A stretch of 8,058 nt of DNA, taken from NCBI GenBank assembly GCA_007128045.1, contig SKYG01000137.1, positions 1 to 8,058 on the forward strand, read 5' to 3'. Shown here in pieces: positions 1 through 6,722 of the stretch (positions within the stretch are counted from its first letter, which is position 1; the number at the start of each line of letters is the position of its first letter). The DNA is from Bacteroidales bacterium. Lineage in GTDB: Bacteria; Bacteroidota; Bacteroidia; Bacteroidales; UBA7960. Both the position numbers and the translations under genes were made by a program. The notes under the pieces were generated by a model, which was not told the DNA's origin, ran no database searches, and was given only the letters and a program-made list of their open reading frames with translations.

Positions 1-20
1 AAAAAAAAAAAAAAAAAAAA
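1..20. repeat. poly-A homopolymer at the window edge, just before the M16 start codon
   Basis: The first 20 bases are all A, followed by TAATCAA and the ATG at 28. The run may be longer, because it begins at the window edge. It occupies the place where a leader or ribosome-binding region would be. No Shine-Dalgarno motif is visible, and an A-rich leader is normal for Bacteroidota. It could also be an assembly or contig-end artefact. Confidence 0.6.
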
Positions 21-27
21 TAATCAA

Positions 28-2088
28 ATGAAAAAGATATTGTCATTACTATTGTTCAGTCTGCTGGTTGTTACCATGGCCAGCGCCCAACTCGATCGCA
101 GCCAACGCCCTCAGCCAGGGCCGGCTCCCGTTATTCAACTCGGCGACTTTGAATCGTTTACCCTCGACAATGGTCTGAAGGTCATTGTAGTGGAGAACCA
201 TAAAGTGCCTGTGGTATCTTTCCAGCTCACACTTGACATAGACCCTGTAGTTGAAGGTGATGCCAAAGGATATATCGATCTTGGTGGCTCTCTTTTGCGT
301 GAAGGTACCACCAACCGCAGCAAAAATGAAATTGACGAGAGCATCGATTTTATCGGCGCTAGCTTATCGACATTCTCTACCGGCATGTTTGCCAGCTCAC
401 TGACCCGCCACCAGGAAACTTTGCTCGACCTGATGTCAGACATACTCCTAAACCCGTCATTCCCTGAATCTGAGCTGCAGCGTATGATCACCCAAAGCAT
501 TTCCGGCTTGTCGACCGTAAGAAGCGATGCCAGTGCCATGGCACGCAATGTAGCGACTGCCGTGGTTTATGGCGCTGATCATCCTTACGGGGAGGTATTA
601 ACAGAGGAAAGCCTCAATAATGTAAACGTTGACCTGATCAAAGATTACTACCACACCTATTTCAGGCCCAACGTAGCTTATATGGTCATTGTTGGTGATA
701 TCAAAACTGCTGATGCAAAAGAATTGATAAACAAATACTTTGGCTCCTGGGAGGCTGCCGATGTACCACGAAAAACCTATGCGACACCACAACCACCGGC
801 AGGCAGGCGTGTGGCTTTTGCCGATCGTGCCGGCGCCATTCAGTCGGTGGTCTCTGTAACGTATCCGTTGATGCTTACGCCCGGGCATCCTGATGCCATC
901 AAGGTAAGCGTTATGAACTCGATACTTGGAGGAGGTGTATTCTCCGGCAGGCTGATGCAAAACCTGCGGGAAGACAAAGGGTGGACATACGGAGCACGCT
1001 CCAACATCTCGACCGACCGCCTGGTGGGCCGTTTCAGCGCCGGGGCAGAAGTACGTAACAGCGTTACCGACAGCACCGTGGTGGAGATTCTTGACGAGAT
1101 GCGACGCCTGATCTATGAACCCGTTACAGAGGACGACCTGCAACTGATCAAAAACTTTATGACAGGCAGTTTTGCCAGGTCGCTTGAAAGCCCGAGAACC
1201 ATCGCCAACTTTGCACTGAATATTGCGCGGTATGACCTTCCGGAAGACTACTACGCCACCTACCTGGAGAAGCTGAATGCAGTTACGGCAGCCGATGTAC
1301 AGGCCATGGCCGCTAAGTACATCAAACCGGACAATGCCATAATCGTGGTAGCAGGGAATAAAGATGAGGCAGCAGAAAGTCTGAAGAGATTCAGCGCCAG
1401 TGAAGATGTGGAGTTCTTTGATGCATTCGGAAGGCCTTTGGAACATGTAGCCATTGAAGTTGCAGAAGATGTTACCGCTAAACAAGTTATCGATAACTAT
1501 ATCAAAGCTTTGGGCGGTCGCTCCAGGCTGGAGTCTATCAAAGATATGAGCCAGGAGATGTCACTATCTGTCATGGGGCAACAGGCTACCATAAAATCCT
1601 GGCAAAAGCGCCCCAACCTGTTATTGGTGGAGACGCTGATGGGCGGCATGAGCCTGTCAAAGCAACTGTTCGACGGGAATAAAATTGCCATCACATCTCC
1701 GATGGGCTCACAAGAGTTTACGGAGGGGCCTCCCTTTGAACAGGCTAAGCTACAGGCAGCCTTGTTTCCGGAATTAGACCTGAAGGCCATGGGTGTAAGT
1801 ACCAAACTCATGGGCGCGGAGACCCTTGACGGTGAAGATGTATTCAGACTTGAAGTATCCACTGCCAGCGGAAACAAAACCTATGACTATTATAGCATAG
1901 AAACCGGTCTGAAGATAAAAAGCATCTCAGAAAGTGTCACATCCACCTTTAGTGAGTATAAAGACGTTAACGGCGTATTGTTCCCACACAAGGTAACACA
2001 GGAAGCAGGTCCGCAAATGATGGAGATGAAGATCATCGACATTCAGATGAATACAGGATTGGATGATGAGCTGTTTACCCTAGACTAG
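28..2088 (+). CDS. Secreted M16-family (insulinase-like) zinc-site-less subunit with C-terminal LolA-like domain
   Basis: The 686-residue protein opens with a signal peptide (MKK, then a hydrophobic stretch to about residue 20, ASA|Q), so it is exported to the periplasm or outer membrane. Residues 41-235 form the N-terminal M16 fold (FTLDNGLKVIVVEN). In active M16 enzymes the zinc motif HxxEH would align at residues 84-88, but here it reads D-L-G-G-S, so the metal ligands are gone. The second M16 domain (about 199-430) keeps the substrate-binding Arg/Tyr region: GGG at 301-303, R308, and WTYG with Y321. This is the pattern of the non-catalytic partner in two-subunit M16B peptidases (known for the mitochondrial processing peptidase and bacterial pairs). 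I infer that the catalytic partner is encoded just upstream. Residues from about 483 to the end resemble the LolA/outer-membrane lipoprotein-sorting fold (AKQVIDNYIKALGG, then beta-rich repeats, DVNGVLFPHKV), a fusion seen in Bacteroidota. The start is the first ATG and fits the signal peptide. Confidence 0.93.
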   Translation: MKKILSLLLFSLLVVTMASAQLDRSQRPQPGPAPVIQLGDFESFTLDNGLKVIVVENHKVPVVSFQLTLDIDPVVEGDAKGYIDLGGSLLREGTTNRSKNEIDESIDFIGASLSTFSTGMFASSLTRHQETLLDLMSDILLNPSFPESELQRMITQSISGLSTVRSDASAMARNVATAVVYGADHPYGEVLTEESLNNVNVDLIKDYYHTYFRPNVAYMVIVGDIKTADAKELINKYFGSWEAADVPRKTYATPQPPAGRRVAFADRAGAIQSVVSVTYPLMLTPGHPDAIKVSVMNSILGGGVFSGRLMQNLREDKGWTYGARSNISTDRLVGRFSAGAEVRNSVTDSTVVEILDEMRRLIYEPVTEDDLQLIKNFMTGSFARSLESPRTIANFALNIARYDLPEDYYATYLEKLNAVTAADVQAMAAKYIKPDNAIIVVAGNKDEAAESLKRFSASEDVEFFDAFGRPLEHVAIEVAEDVTAKQVIDNYIKALGGRSRLESIKDMSQEMSLSVMGQQATIKSWQKRPNLLLVETLMGGMSLSKQLFDGNKIAITSPMGSQEFTEGPPFEQAKLQAALFPELDLKAMGVSTKLMGAETLDGEDVFRLEVSTASGNKTYDYYSIETGLKIKSISESVTSTFSEYKDVNGVLFPHKVTQEAGPQMMEMKIIDIQMNTGLDDELFTLD

Positions 2089-2130
2089 TGTCATGACAAC
2101 GCTATTTTAGTTGTTCCGCCATGTATTCCG

Positions 2131-2185
2131 CAAAGCATAATGAGTACGACATAAATATTATTGTGCTCTTTATGCTTTGTTTTTT
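2131..2185 (+). terminator. Intrinsic terminator of the M16 gene
   Basis: A perfect 10-bp inverted repeat (CAAAGCATAA at 2131-2140, TTATGCTTTG at 2170-2179) continues past one T-T mismatch into eight further pairs (2142-2149 with 2161-2168, including two G-T pairs). It is closed by an A/T-rich loop and followed at once by six T residues (2180-2185). Stem plus T-run is the classical rho-independent form. It lies 43 bases after the M16 stop and would end that transcript. Confidence 0.8.
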
Positions 2186-2192
2186 AACTTTG
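2161..2192 (+). promoter_or_regulatory. Bacteroidota-type promoter for the YihY-like gene
   Basis: TAACTTTG at 2185-2192 matches the Bacteroidota -7 consensus TAnnTTTG. A TTG at 2161-2163 sits 21 bases upstream, where the -33 element is expected. Transcription would start near 2197-2200. That leaves about 35 bases before ATG 2233 but only about 10 before the alternative GTG at 2209, which favours the ATG. The promoter overlaps the preceding terminator: its -33 box is inside the 3' arm and the T-run ends on the first base of the -7 box. Confidence 0.65.
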
Positions 2193-2232
2193 TGGTTAAA
2201 AGGAACTTGTGTTTCACCTAAATGCAATATGT

Positions 2233-3582
2233 ATGGCCAAAAAGGATAACAAATACTGGACAAAGATCAAAAAGGCCACTCGATTTGTGGAACACGATAT
2301 ATGGCGTATTCCACTCAGTGAGCTGTCGCCGCGCAAGACTTTCCTGATTCGCCAGTTGCGCATACTGATTCTTGCCGTCCGGGGGTTTGTAGAAGACAAA
2401 GTTCATGTGAGGGCTTCTGCCCTGACTTACTACACCCTGTTCGGGATGGTGCCTATTATTGGCATGTTCTTCGGGGTAGCAAAGGGATTTGGTCTGGAGA
2501 AATACCTGGAGGCCCAGCTCCGGCAAGCCTTTTCAGGGCGGGAAGAGGTGCTGAACTGGGTATTGGAGTTTTCTCAGTCGATGTTAGAAACAGCCAGTGG
2601 AGGTATCGTGGCAGGTATTGGTATCGTCATTCTGCTATATACGGTCTTGATCATCCTCAACTTCATCGAAGAATCATTTAATGAGATATGGCAGGTAAAA
2701 AGCCCCAGGCCCTGGTCGCGCAAATTCAGCGACTATTTTGCCATGATGTTCATTGCACCCTTGTTTTTTATACTGGCCAGTGCCACCACAGTGTTTTTAA
2801 GAACCGAAGCTTACAATTTTGTCGATAGTATGGCTCTGGGACAATACATCAGTCCGGCAATTCTATTTATTGCCAAACTTGCCCCCTACCTGCTTGTCTG
2901 GATTATGTTTCTGATCTTGTATGTGGTCATGCCCAACACCAATGTAAAGTTTAAATCGGCCCTTATTGCGGCCATCATTGCAGGCACCTTGTTTCAGATC
3001 ACACAATGGTATTATATCTATTTCCAGGTGGGCGTTTCAAGGTACAACGCAATATACGGAAGCTTTGCCGCATTGCCGCTGCTGATGTTCTTCATCCGGA
3101 TAAGCTGGCTGATCGTCTTGTTTGGTGCTGAAATATCCTACGCAAATCAGAACGTGGAAAACTACGAGTTCGATGCAGAGTCACAGCATATCAGCCCCTT
3201 CAACAAAAAGTTATTGGCCTTATATGTATTGCATTTGCTGATCGGAAACTTTATGAAGGGAGGAGCCCCGATGACTTCAGAACAAATTGCCCATCAATTG
3301 CAGATACCCAACAAGCTCGTCCGATCGATACTCAACGACCTCACAGATGTGTCGTTACTAAGTGAGACGAAAACAAAACAAGCGAAGGAAGTAGGCTTCC
3401 TGCCCTCTATGGATCCCAACCAGATCAATGTAAGGCTGGTTCTTGACCGCCTTGACCGAAAAGGGGTCGACATATTGATCGCAAAACCATCAAAAGAACT
3501 GGACAAGCTAAAGGAGATTCTAAAGAAGTTTCATGACAGACTGGAGAAATCCAGCGACAACGTCTTGCTGAAAGAGATGTAA
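2233..3582 (+). CDS. YihY/BrkB-family inner-membrane protein with C-terminal winged-helix domain
   Basis: The protein has 449 residues from ATG 2233 (MAKKDNKYW). An in-frame GTG at 2209 would add eight residues (MFHLNAIC) but lies very close to the predicted transcription start. After a basic amphipathic N-terminus come six hydrophobic segments at about 61-82, 124-144, 170-190, 209-232, 241-262 and 278-300. Family signatures are ASALTYYTLFGMVPI in the first segment, FNEIW after the second, YNAIYGSFAALPLLM before the last and LFGAEISYA at its end. Residues from about 326 to 402 look like a cytoplasmic winged helix (MTSEQIAHQLQIPNKLVRSILNDL), followed by a charged, partly helical tail rich in Lys and Leu. 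The family was once called ribonuclease BN, but that activity belongs to another gene (elaC/rbn), and the function of YihY proteins is not settled. It has its own promoter and is convergent with the CPBP gene 33 bases downstream. Confidence 0.92.
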   Translation: MAKKDNKYWTKIKKATRFVEHDIWRIPLSELSPRKTFLIRQLRILILAVRGFVEDKVHVRASALTYYTLFGMVPIIGMFFGVAKGFGLEKYLEAQLRQAFSGREEVLNWVLEFSQSMLETASGGIVAGIGIVILLYTVLIILNFIEESFNEIWQVKSPRPWSRKFSDYFAMMFIAPLFFILASATTVFLRTEAYNFVDSMALGQYISPAILFIAKLAPYLLVWIMFLILYVVMPNTNVKFKSALIAAIIAGTLFQITQWYYIYFQVGVSRYNAIYGSFAALPLLMFFIRISWLIVLFGAEISYANQNVENYEFDAESQHISPFNKKLLALYVLHLLIGNFMKGGAPMTSEQIAHQLQIPNKLVRSILNDLTDVSLLSETKTKQAKEVGFLPSMDPNQINVRLVLDRLDRKGVDILIAKPSKELDKLKEILKKFHDRLEKSSDNVLLKEM

Positions 3583-3615
3583 GCGACTATTCAGAGATAT
3601 TATCTTATTGTCTTA
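3583..3615. other. 33-base convergent intergenic gap with a short AT direct repeat
   Basis: This is the gap between the stops of the YihY-like and CPBP genes. It holds the first part of a direct repeat of TTATCTTA, whose second copy runs into the end of the CPBP gene. I see no stem-loop with a T-run on either strand, so no clear bidirectional terminator. Confidence 0.5.
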
Positions 3616-4536
3616 TTATCTTAGTCTCCTTCTCGCCGACTTTCTGAAAGCCACAAACAAGGCGGTTAATACAAAAAGGCTTGAAAGCACCAATACAGAA
3701 GCCATGGGGCCGGTACCAATGTCATCGAGCTCAACAGAAAATACACCCTGATTATAATAATGATAAAATACCAGCGCAGCAGCATTGTTAACAAAATGTG
3801 CCAGCACAGGTATCCAGATATTACCACTGAATACGAACAGATACCCCAACACAATTCCCAATCCTACACGGGGAAGAAAGCTAAAGAATTGCATATGCAT
3901 GGCGCTGAACAAAATGGCCGTAATAAAAACGGCGACATGCACATTGCGGGTCCACTGTGAAAATAACTTCTGGATAATTCCCCTGAAAATGAACTCTTCA
4001 CCGATAGCCGGTATCACGGCAATCATTAATAAGTTGAACATGAATTCCTGCCAGGTATGCACCTGAATAAACCGTTCAGTGAGTCTCTCAGCAGCATCCT
4101 CGGTGGCACGCATCCACTCTTCAAGCGATTTTAAAGAGTCAGGGAAGCTGATCTGGTGATTCAGTTGCATCAGATAATTCACCATTGGCAGGGCCGTGAA
4201 CATGATCAGCACACTAAGAAGTACAGGCCATAACCAGGGACGATGGTGGGCTTCGAGGTACCTGACAGGCTTATTACTTACAATCAGGACAAATAGTATG
4301 GAGGGAAGGATAAACAATCCAATATGGCTTAACACCTGGAAGTACCTCAAAAACTGCAAATTATCAGCGTCCATGTCGCCACCTCTGAACAACTCCAACA
4401 CCTCAACCCCAAGGAATGGGATGGCAGCAAACATGCCAATGCCAATTACCACGACAAACGAAATGAACATGATCAGCACCAGCAACATCAGTTTGGAGAA
4501 AGGATGTGTATTACGAAAGGCTTTGCGATAGTCCAT
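3616..4536 (-). CDS. CPBP-family intramembrane glutamic protease (CAAX/Abi type)
   Basis: This is a 306-residue multi-spanning membrane protein starting at ATG 4536. The three family motifs are present in order within the C-terminal half: EExxxR at E180-E181 and R185 (GEEFIFRG), FxxxH at F210-H214 (FSAMH) and HxxxN at H247-N251 (HFVNN). In characterised relatives such as Rce1 these residues form the catalytic site, so this copy should be active. Hydrophobic segments are visible near 15-42, 70-88, 102-122, 165-178, 200-218, 224-240, 241-260 and 278-297. The C-terminus is very basic (ARRRLR), predicting a cytoplasmic end. The substrate is unknown; bacterial members process prenylated-like peptides, bacteriocins or anti-sigma factors. 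The proximity of a DusB gene is, from memory, a common arrangement in Bacteroidota and does not imply joint function. No good TAnnTTTG box was found upstream. Confidence 0.93.
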   Translation of the reverse strand: MDYRKAFRNTHPFSKLMLLVLIMFISFVVVIGIGMFAAIPFLGVEVLELFRGGDMDADNLQFLRYFQVLSHIGLFILPSILFVLIVSNKPVRYLEAHHRPWLWPVLLSVLIMFTALPMVNYLMQLNHQISFPDSLKSLEEWMRATEDAAERLTERFIQVHTWQEFMFNLLMIAVIPAIGEEFIFRGIIQKLFSQWTRNVHVAVFITAILFSAMHMQFFSFLPRVGLGIVLGYLFVFSGNIWIPVLAHFVNNAAALVFYHYYNQGVFSVELDDIGTGPMASVLVLSSLFVLTALFVAFRKSARRRLR

Positions 4537-4570
4537 GTGGTTGGATTGTGTTAAATTTGTATGTCTGAAG

Positions 4571-4610
4571 GCGGAGCGAAGCGAAGTCCCGAACGAACGT
4601 GAGGGATCTC
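4571..4610. repeat. GAGCGAAGCGAAG-type dispersed intergenic repeat
   Basis: The segment contains GGAGCGAAGCGAAGTCCC, then GAACGAACGTGAGGGATCTC. Repeats of the form GAGCGAAGCGA...GATCTC are, from memory, widespread between genes in Bacteroidota. A relative in the other orientation sits behind the DusB gene at 5888-5915. It is non-coding, with no known function. Confidence 0.5.
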
Positions 4611-4614
4611 AATG

Positions 4615-4638
4615 AAGGTCAAAGGTCGAAGGTCAAAG
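4615..4638. repeat. AAGGTCR heptamer tandem repeat
   Basis: AAGGTCA, AAGGTCG, AAGGTCA and a partial fourth unit follow each other with a 7-base period. A further diverged pair occurs at 4676-4688 (AAGGTCGAAGGCC), just after the first hairpin. The repeat is short and may be prone to slippage. Confidence 0.65.
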
Positions 4639-4646
4639 AACGCTGC

Positions 4647-4674
4647 TGTAGAGGCGAAAAATCTTTCGCCCCAC
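4647..4674. repeat. TGTAGAGGC hairpin repeat, copy 1
   Basis: TGTAGAGGCGAAA is followed by a perfect 7-bp stem: GGCGAAA at 4653-4659, loop AATC, TTTCGCC at 4664-4670. Copy 2 starts 62 bases downstream with TGTAGAGAC, so the lead sequence is conserved while the stem sequence differs. Similar TGTAGAGnC palindromes are scattered through cyanobacterial and Bacteroidota genomes (from memory). With no T-run after the stem, it is not a good terminator. Confidence 0.6.
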
Positions 4675-4708
4675 AAAGGTCGAAGGCCAGTGATTTGAAA
4701 GTTTGACA

Positions 4709-4733
4709 TGTAGAGACAAGGCATGCCTTGTCT
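4709..4733. repeat. TGTAGAGAC palindrome, copy 2
   Basis: Bases 4714-4733 form a perfect 20-bp palindrome, AGACAAGGCATGCCTTGTCT, preceded by TGTAG. It can extrude as a cruciform or fold as an RNA hairpin. It is related to copy 1 by its TGTAGAG lead-in, and it is followed by another CCTTGT word (4743-4748). The pair looks like two diverged members of one small mobile or REP-like repeat family. Confidence 0.65.
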
Positions 4734-4770
4734 GAGTGCAAGCCTTGTTTTCGCAGGCCAAGTCTCAGTC

Positions 4771-4808
4771 GTTGGTCGGTGGTCATTGGTCATTGGTTAC
4801 GGGTTACG
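4771..4808. repeat. GGTCATT / GGTTACG low-complexity repeat
   Basis: Near-identical short words follow each other: GTTGGTCGGTGGTCATT, GGTCATT, GGTTAC, GGGTTACG. The terminal 12-mer TTACGGGTTACG (4797-4808) recurs in inverted orientation at 5946-5957, on the other side of the DusB gene. Confidence 0.55.
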
Positions 4809-4851
4809 TTGGATGGTATAAAAATAAACAAAAAAGCATATATAAAAAAAC

Positions 4852-5865
4852 ATGGCAGGGAGCGACAAACCAGGCAGATTTATTTTTGGCAGATACTCTT
4901 TTGAGAACAGGCCGGTGATATTGGCTCCGATGGAGGACATCACTGATCCTCCCTTTCGCCATTTATGCAAGGAGCTGGGAGCCGACTGGGTATACACGGA
5001 GTTCATATCGGCCGACGGCCTGGTTCGTGACGCCGTAAAAAGCATCAAAAAATTGGATATAAGTCCTGGTGAACGACCGGTAAGCATTCAGATATTCGGC
5101 GCCAATATTGAGGCGATGGTCGGCGCAGCAGTGCTTGCTGAACAAGCCTCACCAGATTTTATTGACATCAATTTCGGTTGTCCGGTAAGAAAGGTAGCCT
5201 CGAAAGGTGCTGGCTCAGGCATCATGAACGATGTGCCCAAGATGGTCGACATGACACGCCGTATTGTTGATGCTGTGGGCACCCCTGTCACCGTAAAAAC
5301 TCGTCTGGGTTACGACCAGCAAAACAAACACATTGTCGATATCGCGGAACGGCTTCAGGATTGTGGCATTGCGGCTTTGGCAATACATGGGCGCACCCGC
5401 TGTCAGATGTATCGTGGCACGGCCGACTGGAGCCTGATTGGCGAAGTGAAGAACAACCCACGCATGCATATACCGATCATTGGCAATGGCGATATCGTAG
5501 ATGGGCCTTCTGCCAGGCAGGCGATCGACAGTTACGGTGTGGATGGCATCATGGTCGGACGTGCCTGCATCGGAAACCCCTGGATCTTCAGCGAGGTGAA
5601 GCATTTCCTGAAATACGGGGACCCCCCTGCCCCACCAACATTGAAAGAGAAGCTTGATGTTTGCCGTCGTCATCTGGACATGTCTGTTACCTGGAAAGGT
5701 GAAAAGACCGGATTGTTTGAGATGCGCCGCCACTATGGCAACTACTTCAAAGGGCTACCGAACTTCAAACCATATAGGATGCAACTGGTAACGGCCCCAT
5801 CATTGGAAGAGGTGAACAGGGTGTTACAAGAGGTGGAGGAGGCGTTTACGGGGGAAACCCGGTAA
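4852..5865 (+). CDS. dusB: tRNA-dihydrouridine synthase, DusB type
   Basis: The 337-residue flavoenzyme reduces specific uridines in the tRNA D-loop to dihydrouridine, using FMN and NADPH, in the cytoplasm. The (beta/alpha)8 barrel starts at about residue 20 with the FMN-contacting APMEDITDPPFR (A25-P26-M27). Next comes the Dus signature DINFGCPVRKV, with catalytic Cys110, then VKTRLG with K149, AIHGRTR with H179, the phosphate-binding GNGDI (211-215) and GRACIGNPWIF (236-246). A helical C-terminal tRNA-binding domain follows from about 262 (KEKLDVCRRHL, then GEKTGLFEMRRHYGNYFKGLPN). Length and motif order match DusB, and no catalytic residue is missing. The ATG at 4852 follows a very AT-rich leader. 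The gene stands alone between two repeat-filled spacers, and the downstream HAD gene is convergent. Confidence 0.95.
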   Translation: MAGSDKPGRFIFGRYSFENRPVILAPMEDITDPPFRHLCKELGADWVYTEFISADGLVRDAVKSIKKLDISPGERPVSIQIFGANIEAMVGAAVLAEQASPDFIDINFGCPVRKVASKGAGSGIMNDVPKMVDMTRRIVDAVGTPVTVKTRLGYDQQNKHIVDIAERLQDCGIAALAIHGRTRCQMYRGTADWSLIGEVKNNPRMHIPIIGNGDIVDGPSARQAIDSYGVDGIMVGRACIGNPWIFSEVKHFLKYGDPPAPPTLKEKLDVCRRHLDMSVTWKGEKTGLFEMRRHYGNYFKGLPNFKPYRMQLVTAPSLEEVNRVLQEVEEAFTGETR

Positions 5866-5887
5866 CCTGGGAACCCTCGATCTGTAG

Positions 5888-5915
5888 GGGATCTCTCGCT
5901 GCGCTTCGAGATGAC
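5888..5915. repeat. GAGATGACA-type dispersed repeat with short hairpin
   Basis: GGGATCTCTCGCTGCGCTTC leads into GAGATGACAGGG. TCTCG at 5894-5898 pairs with CGAGA at 5907-5911. On the minus strand it reads TCATCTCGAAGCGCAGCGAG, the form common between genes in Bacteroidota (from memory). It is related to the 4571-4610 element and lies 22 bases after the DusB stop. It has no T-run, so it is at best a weak terminator. Confidence 0.5.
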
Positions 5916-5923
5916 AGGGTGCT

Positions 5924-5972
5924 ATGCAACCTTGTAACCCGCAGCCGTAACCCGTAATCCAAACCAATAACC
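5924..5972. repeat. GTAACCC / AATAACCC low-complexity repeat
   Basis: Repeated words CTTGTAACCCGC, CCGTAACCCGTAATCC, CCAATAACCC and TCAACCC fill the space up to the end of the HAD gene. This is the inverted counterpart of the 4771-4808 sequence, sharing the exact 12-mer CGTAACCCGTAA at 5946-5957. Confidence 0.5.
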
Positions 5973-5973
5973 C

Positions 5974-6630
5974 TCAACCCGAAGCTTCCAGCACCTCTGG
6001 TCGCAGCTGGTATTTCCAGGTAAACAGGTCTGTAACCTGCATGGAGCTGGTGTCGAGCCAGAAGGCTTTGATGCCTGCTGCCTGCGCTCCTGCCAGGTGT
6101 TGCTGTGAGTCGTCGATAAACAGGGTCTCTTGTGGCACCAGGTCGTTCTCACGGATGATCAGGTCGAAAGGCTCCCGGTCGGGTTTATGCATGCCTATTT
6201 CGTGCGACAGGTACTGCTTTTCAAAGAATGCATCGAGGTTATCGAATCCATACTCGCGGTGCAGGTATTCGCGAAATAGGGGAAAGTGAATGGCATTGGT
6301 GTTACTAAGCAAAAAGGTACGGTAGTTGGCTCTCACACCCTGTAACAAGTCTAACCGGGGCCAGGGGAAATCAAGTAGCATAGCGTTCCAGGCCTGGTCG
6401 ATGGCCTCAGAGGTGAGTGGCAGACCTGCAATACGTCTTACCTTGTTGCGGAACTCCTCCGGGCTGATCTTCCCCTTGTCGAAGTCATCGAACAGGTTAT
6501 CCTGTCCGGCCTGGGTGTACAGGCGGTCAAAGTCGGTAATGCCCAGATCTTTGAAGGCCTTGATGGTAGCCTGGTAGTCAATATTCAGCAGCACACCTCC
6601 CAGGTCAAATATGATGTTACGGATTGTCAT
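5974..6630 (-). CDS. HAD-superfamily phosphatase, subfamily IA (YihX-like)
   Basis: This 218-residue cytoplasmic hydrolase starts at ATG 6630 (MTIRNIIFDLGGVLLNID). The four HAD motifs are visible: motif I with nucleophile D9, motif II LLSNTN with S109, motif III with K149 (GMHKPDREPF), and motif IV FIDDS with D173-D174. The residue two after the nucleophile, usually Asp (general acid/base in DxD phosphatases), is G11. The same DLGN/DLGG form occurs in E. coli YihX, a glucose-1-phosphate phosphatase, so this marks the YihX-like branch rather than an inactive copy. Residues about 17-90 form a helical cap. The substrate cannot be read from sequence; a sugar phosphate is a reasonable guess. The gene is convergent with the DusB gene and divergent from the tRNA. 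Confidence 0.9.
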   Translation of the reverse strand: MTIRNIIFDLGGVLLNIDYQATIKAFKDLGITDFDRLYTQAGQDNLFDDFDKGKISPEEFRNKVRRIAGLPLTSEAIDQAWNAMLLDFPWPRLDLLQGVRANYRTFLLSNTNAIHFPLFREYLHREYGFDNLDAFFEKQYLSHEIGMHKPDREPFDLIIRENDLVPQETLFIDDSQQHLAGAQAAGIKAFWLDTSSMQVTDLFTWKYQLRPEVLEASG

Positions 6631-6722
6631 GTTAAGGCTTTACGTTTATGGAAAATATCTTTTGGACAAACATCCCGGCTGCAAAGTTCTAAAAAATCTT
6701 TTTAATATTTACGGATAATGCG
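6631..6722. other. Spacer between the HAD gene and the tRNA promoter
   Basis: No open frame is supported here. On the minus strand GAACTTTG (complement of 6681-6688) misses the Bacteroidota -7 box by one base. It could serve the HAD gene, but no TTG lies at the expected distance upstream. The run TTTTTAATATTTAC (6700-6711) is AT-rich and probably belongs to the upstream part of the tRNA promoter. Confidence 0.35.

Larger units (their letters stand above)
4537..4851. other. 315-base repeat-rich intergenic region between the CPBP and DusB genes
   Basis: This spacer separates divergently transcribed genes and is built almost entirely from short repeats, listed separately: a GAGCGAAGCGAAG element, AAGGTCR heptamers, two related hairpins and GGTCATT/GGTTACG low-complexity sequence. 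Small open frames across it (for example minus strand 4551-4793) translate the repeats and show no protein-like features. The last 40 bases before the DusB start are very AT-rich (GGTATAAAAATAAAC and onward) and probably hold its promoter, though I find no TAnnTTTG match. Confidence 0.6.

Noticed and set aside
598..1485. Long minus-strand open frame (295 codons) opposite the M16 gene
   Set aside because: It lies wholly antisense to a well-supported gene, its translation is Cys/His/Gly-rich without domain features, and it has no promoter or leader signal.
2089..2098. TGTCATGACA palindrome after the M16 stop as an operator or terminator
   Set aside because: It is too short, has no T-run, and the much stronger terminator at 2131-2185 explains transcript ending.
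4551..4793. 80-codon minus-strand frame in the spacer before dusB
   Set aside because: It translates repeat units (heptamers, palindromes, GGTCATT words) and has no protein-like pattern; such frames are typical false genes over intergenic repeats.
5974..6630. HAD protein as a pseudo-enzyme because motif I lacks the second Asp
   Set aside because: The DLGG/DLGN form is normal for YihX-like phosphatases, and the nucleophile, Ser, Lys and acidic motif IV are all present.
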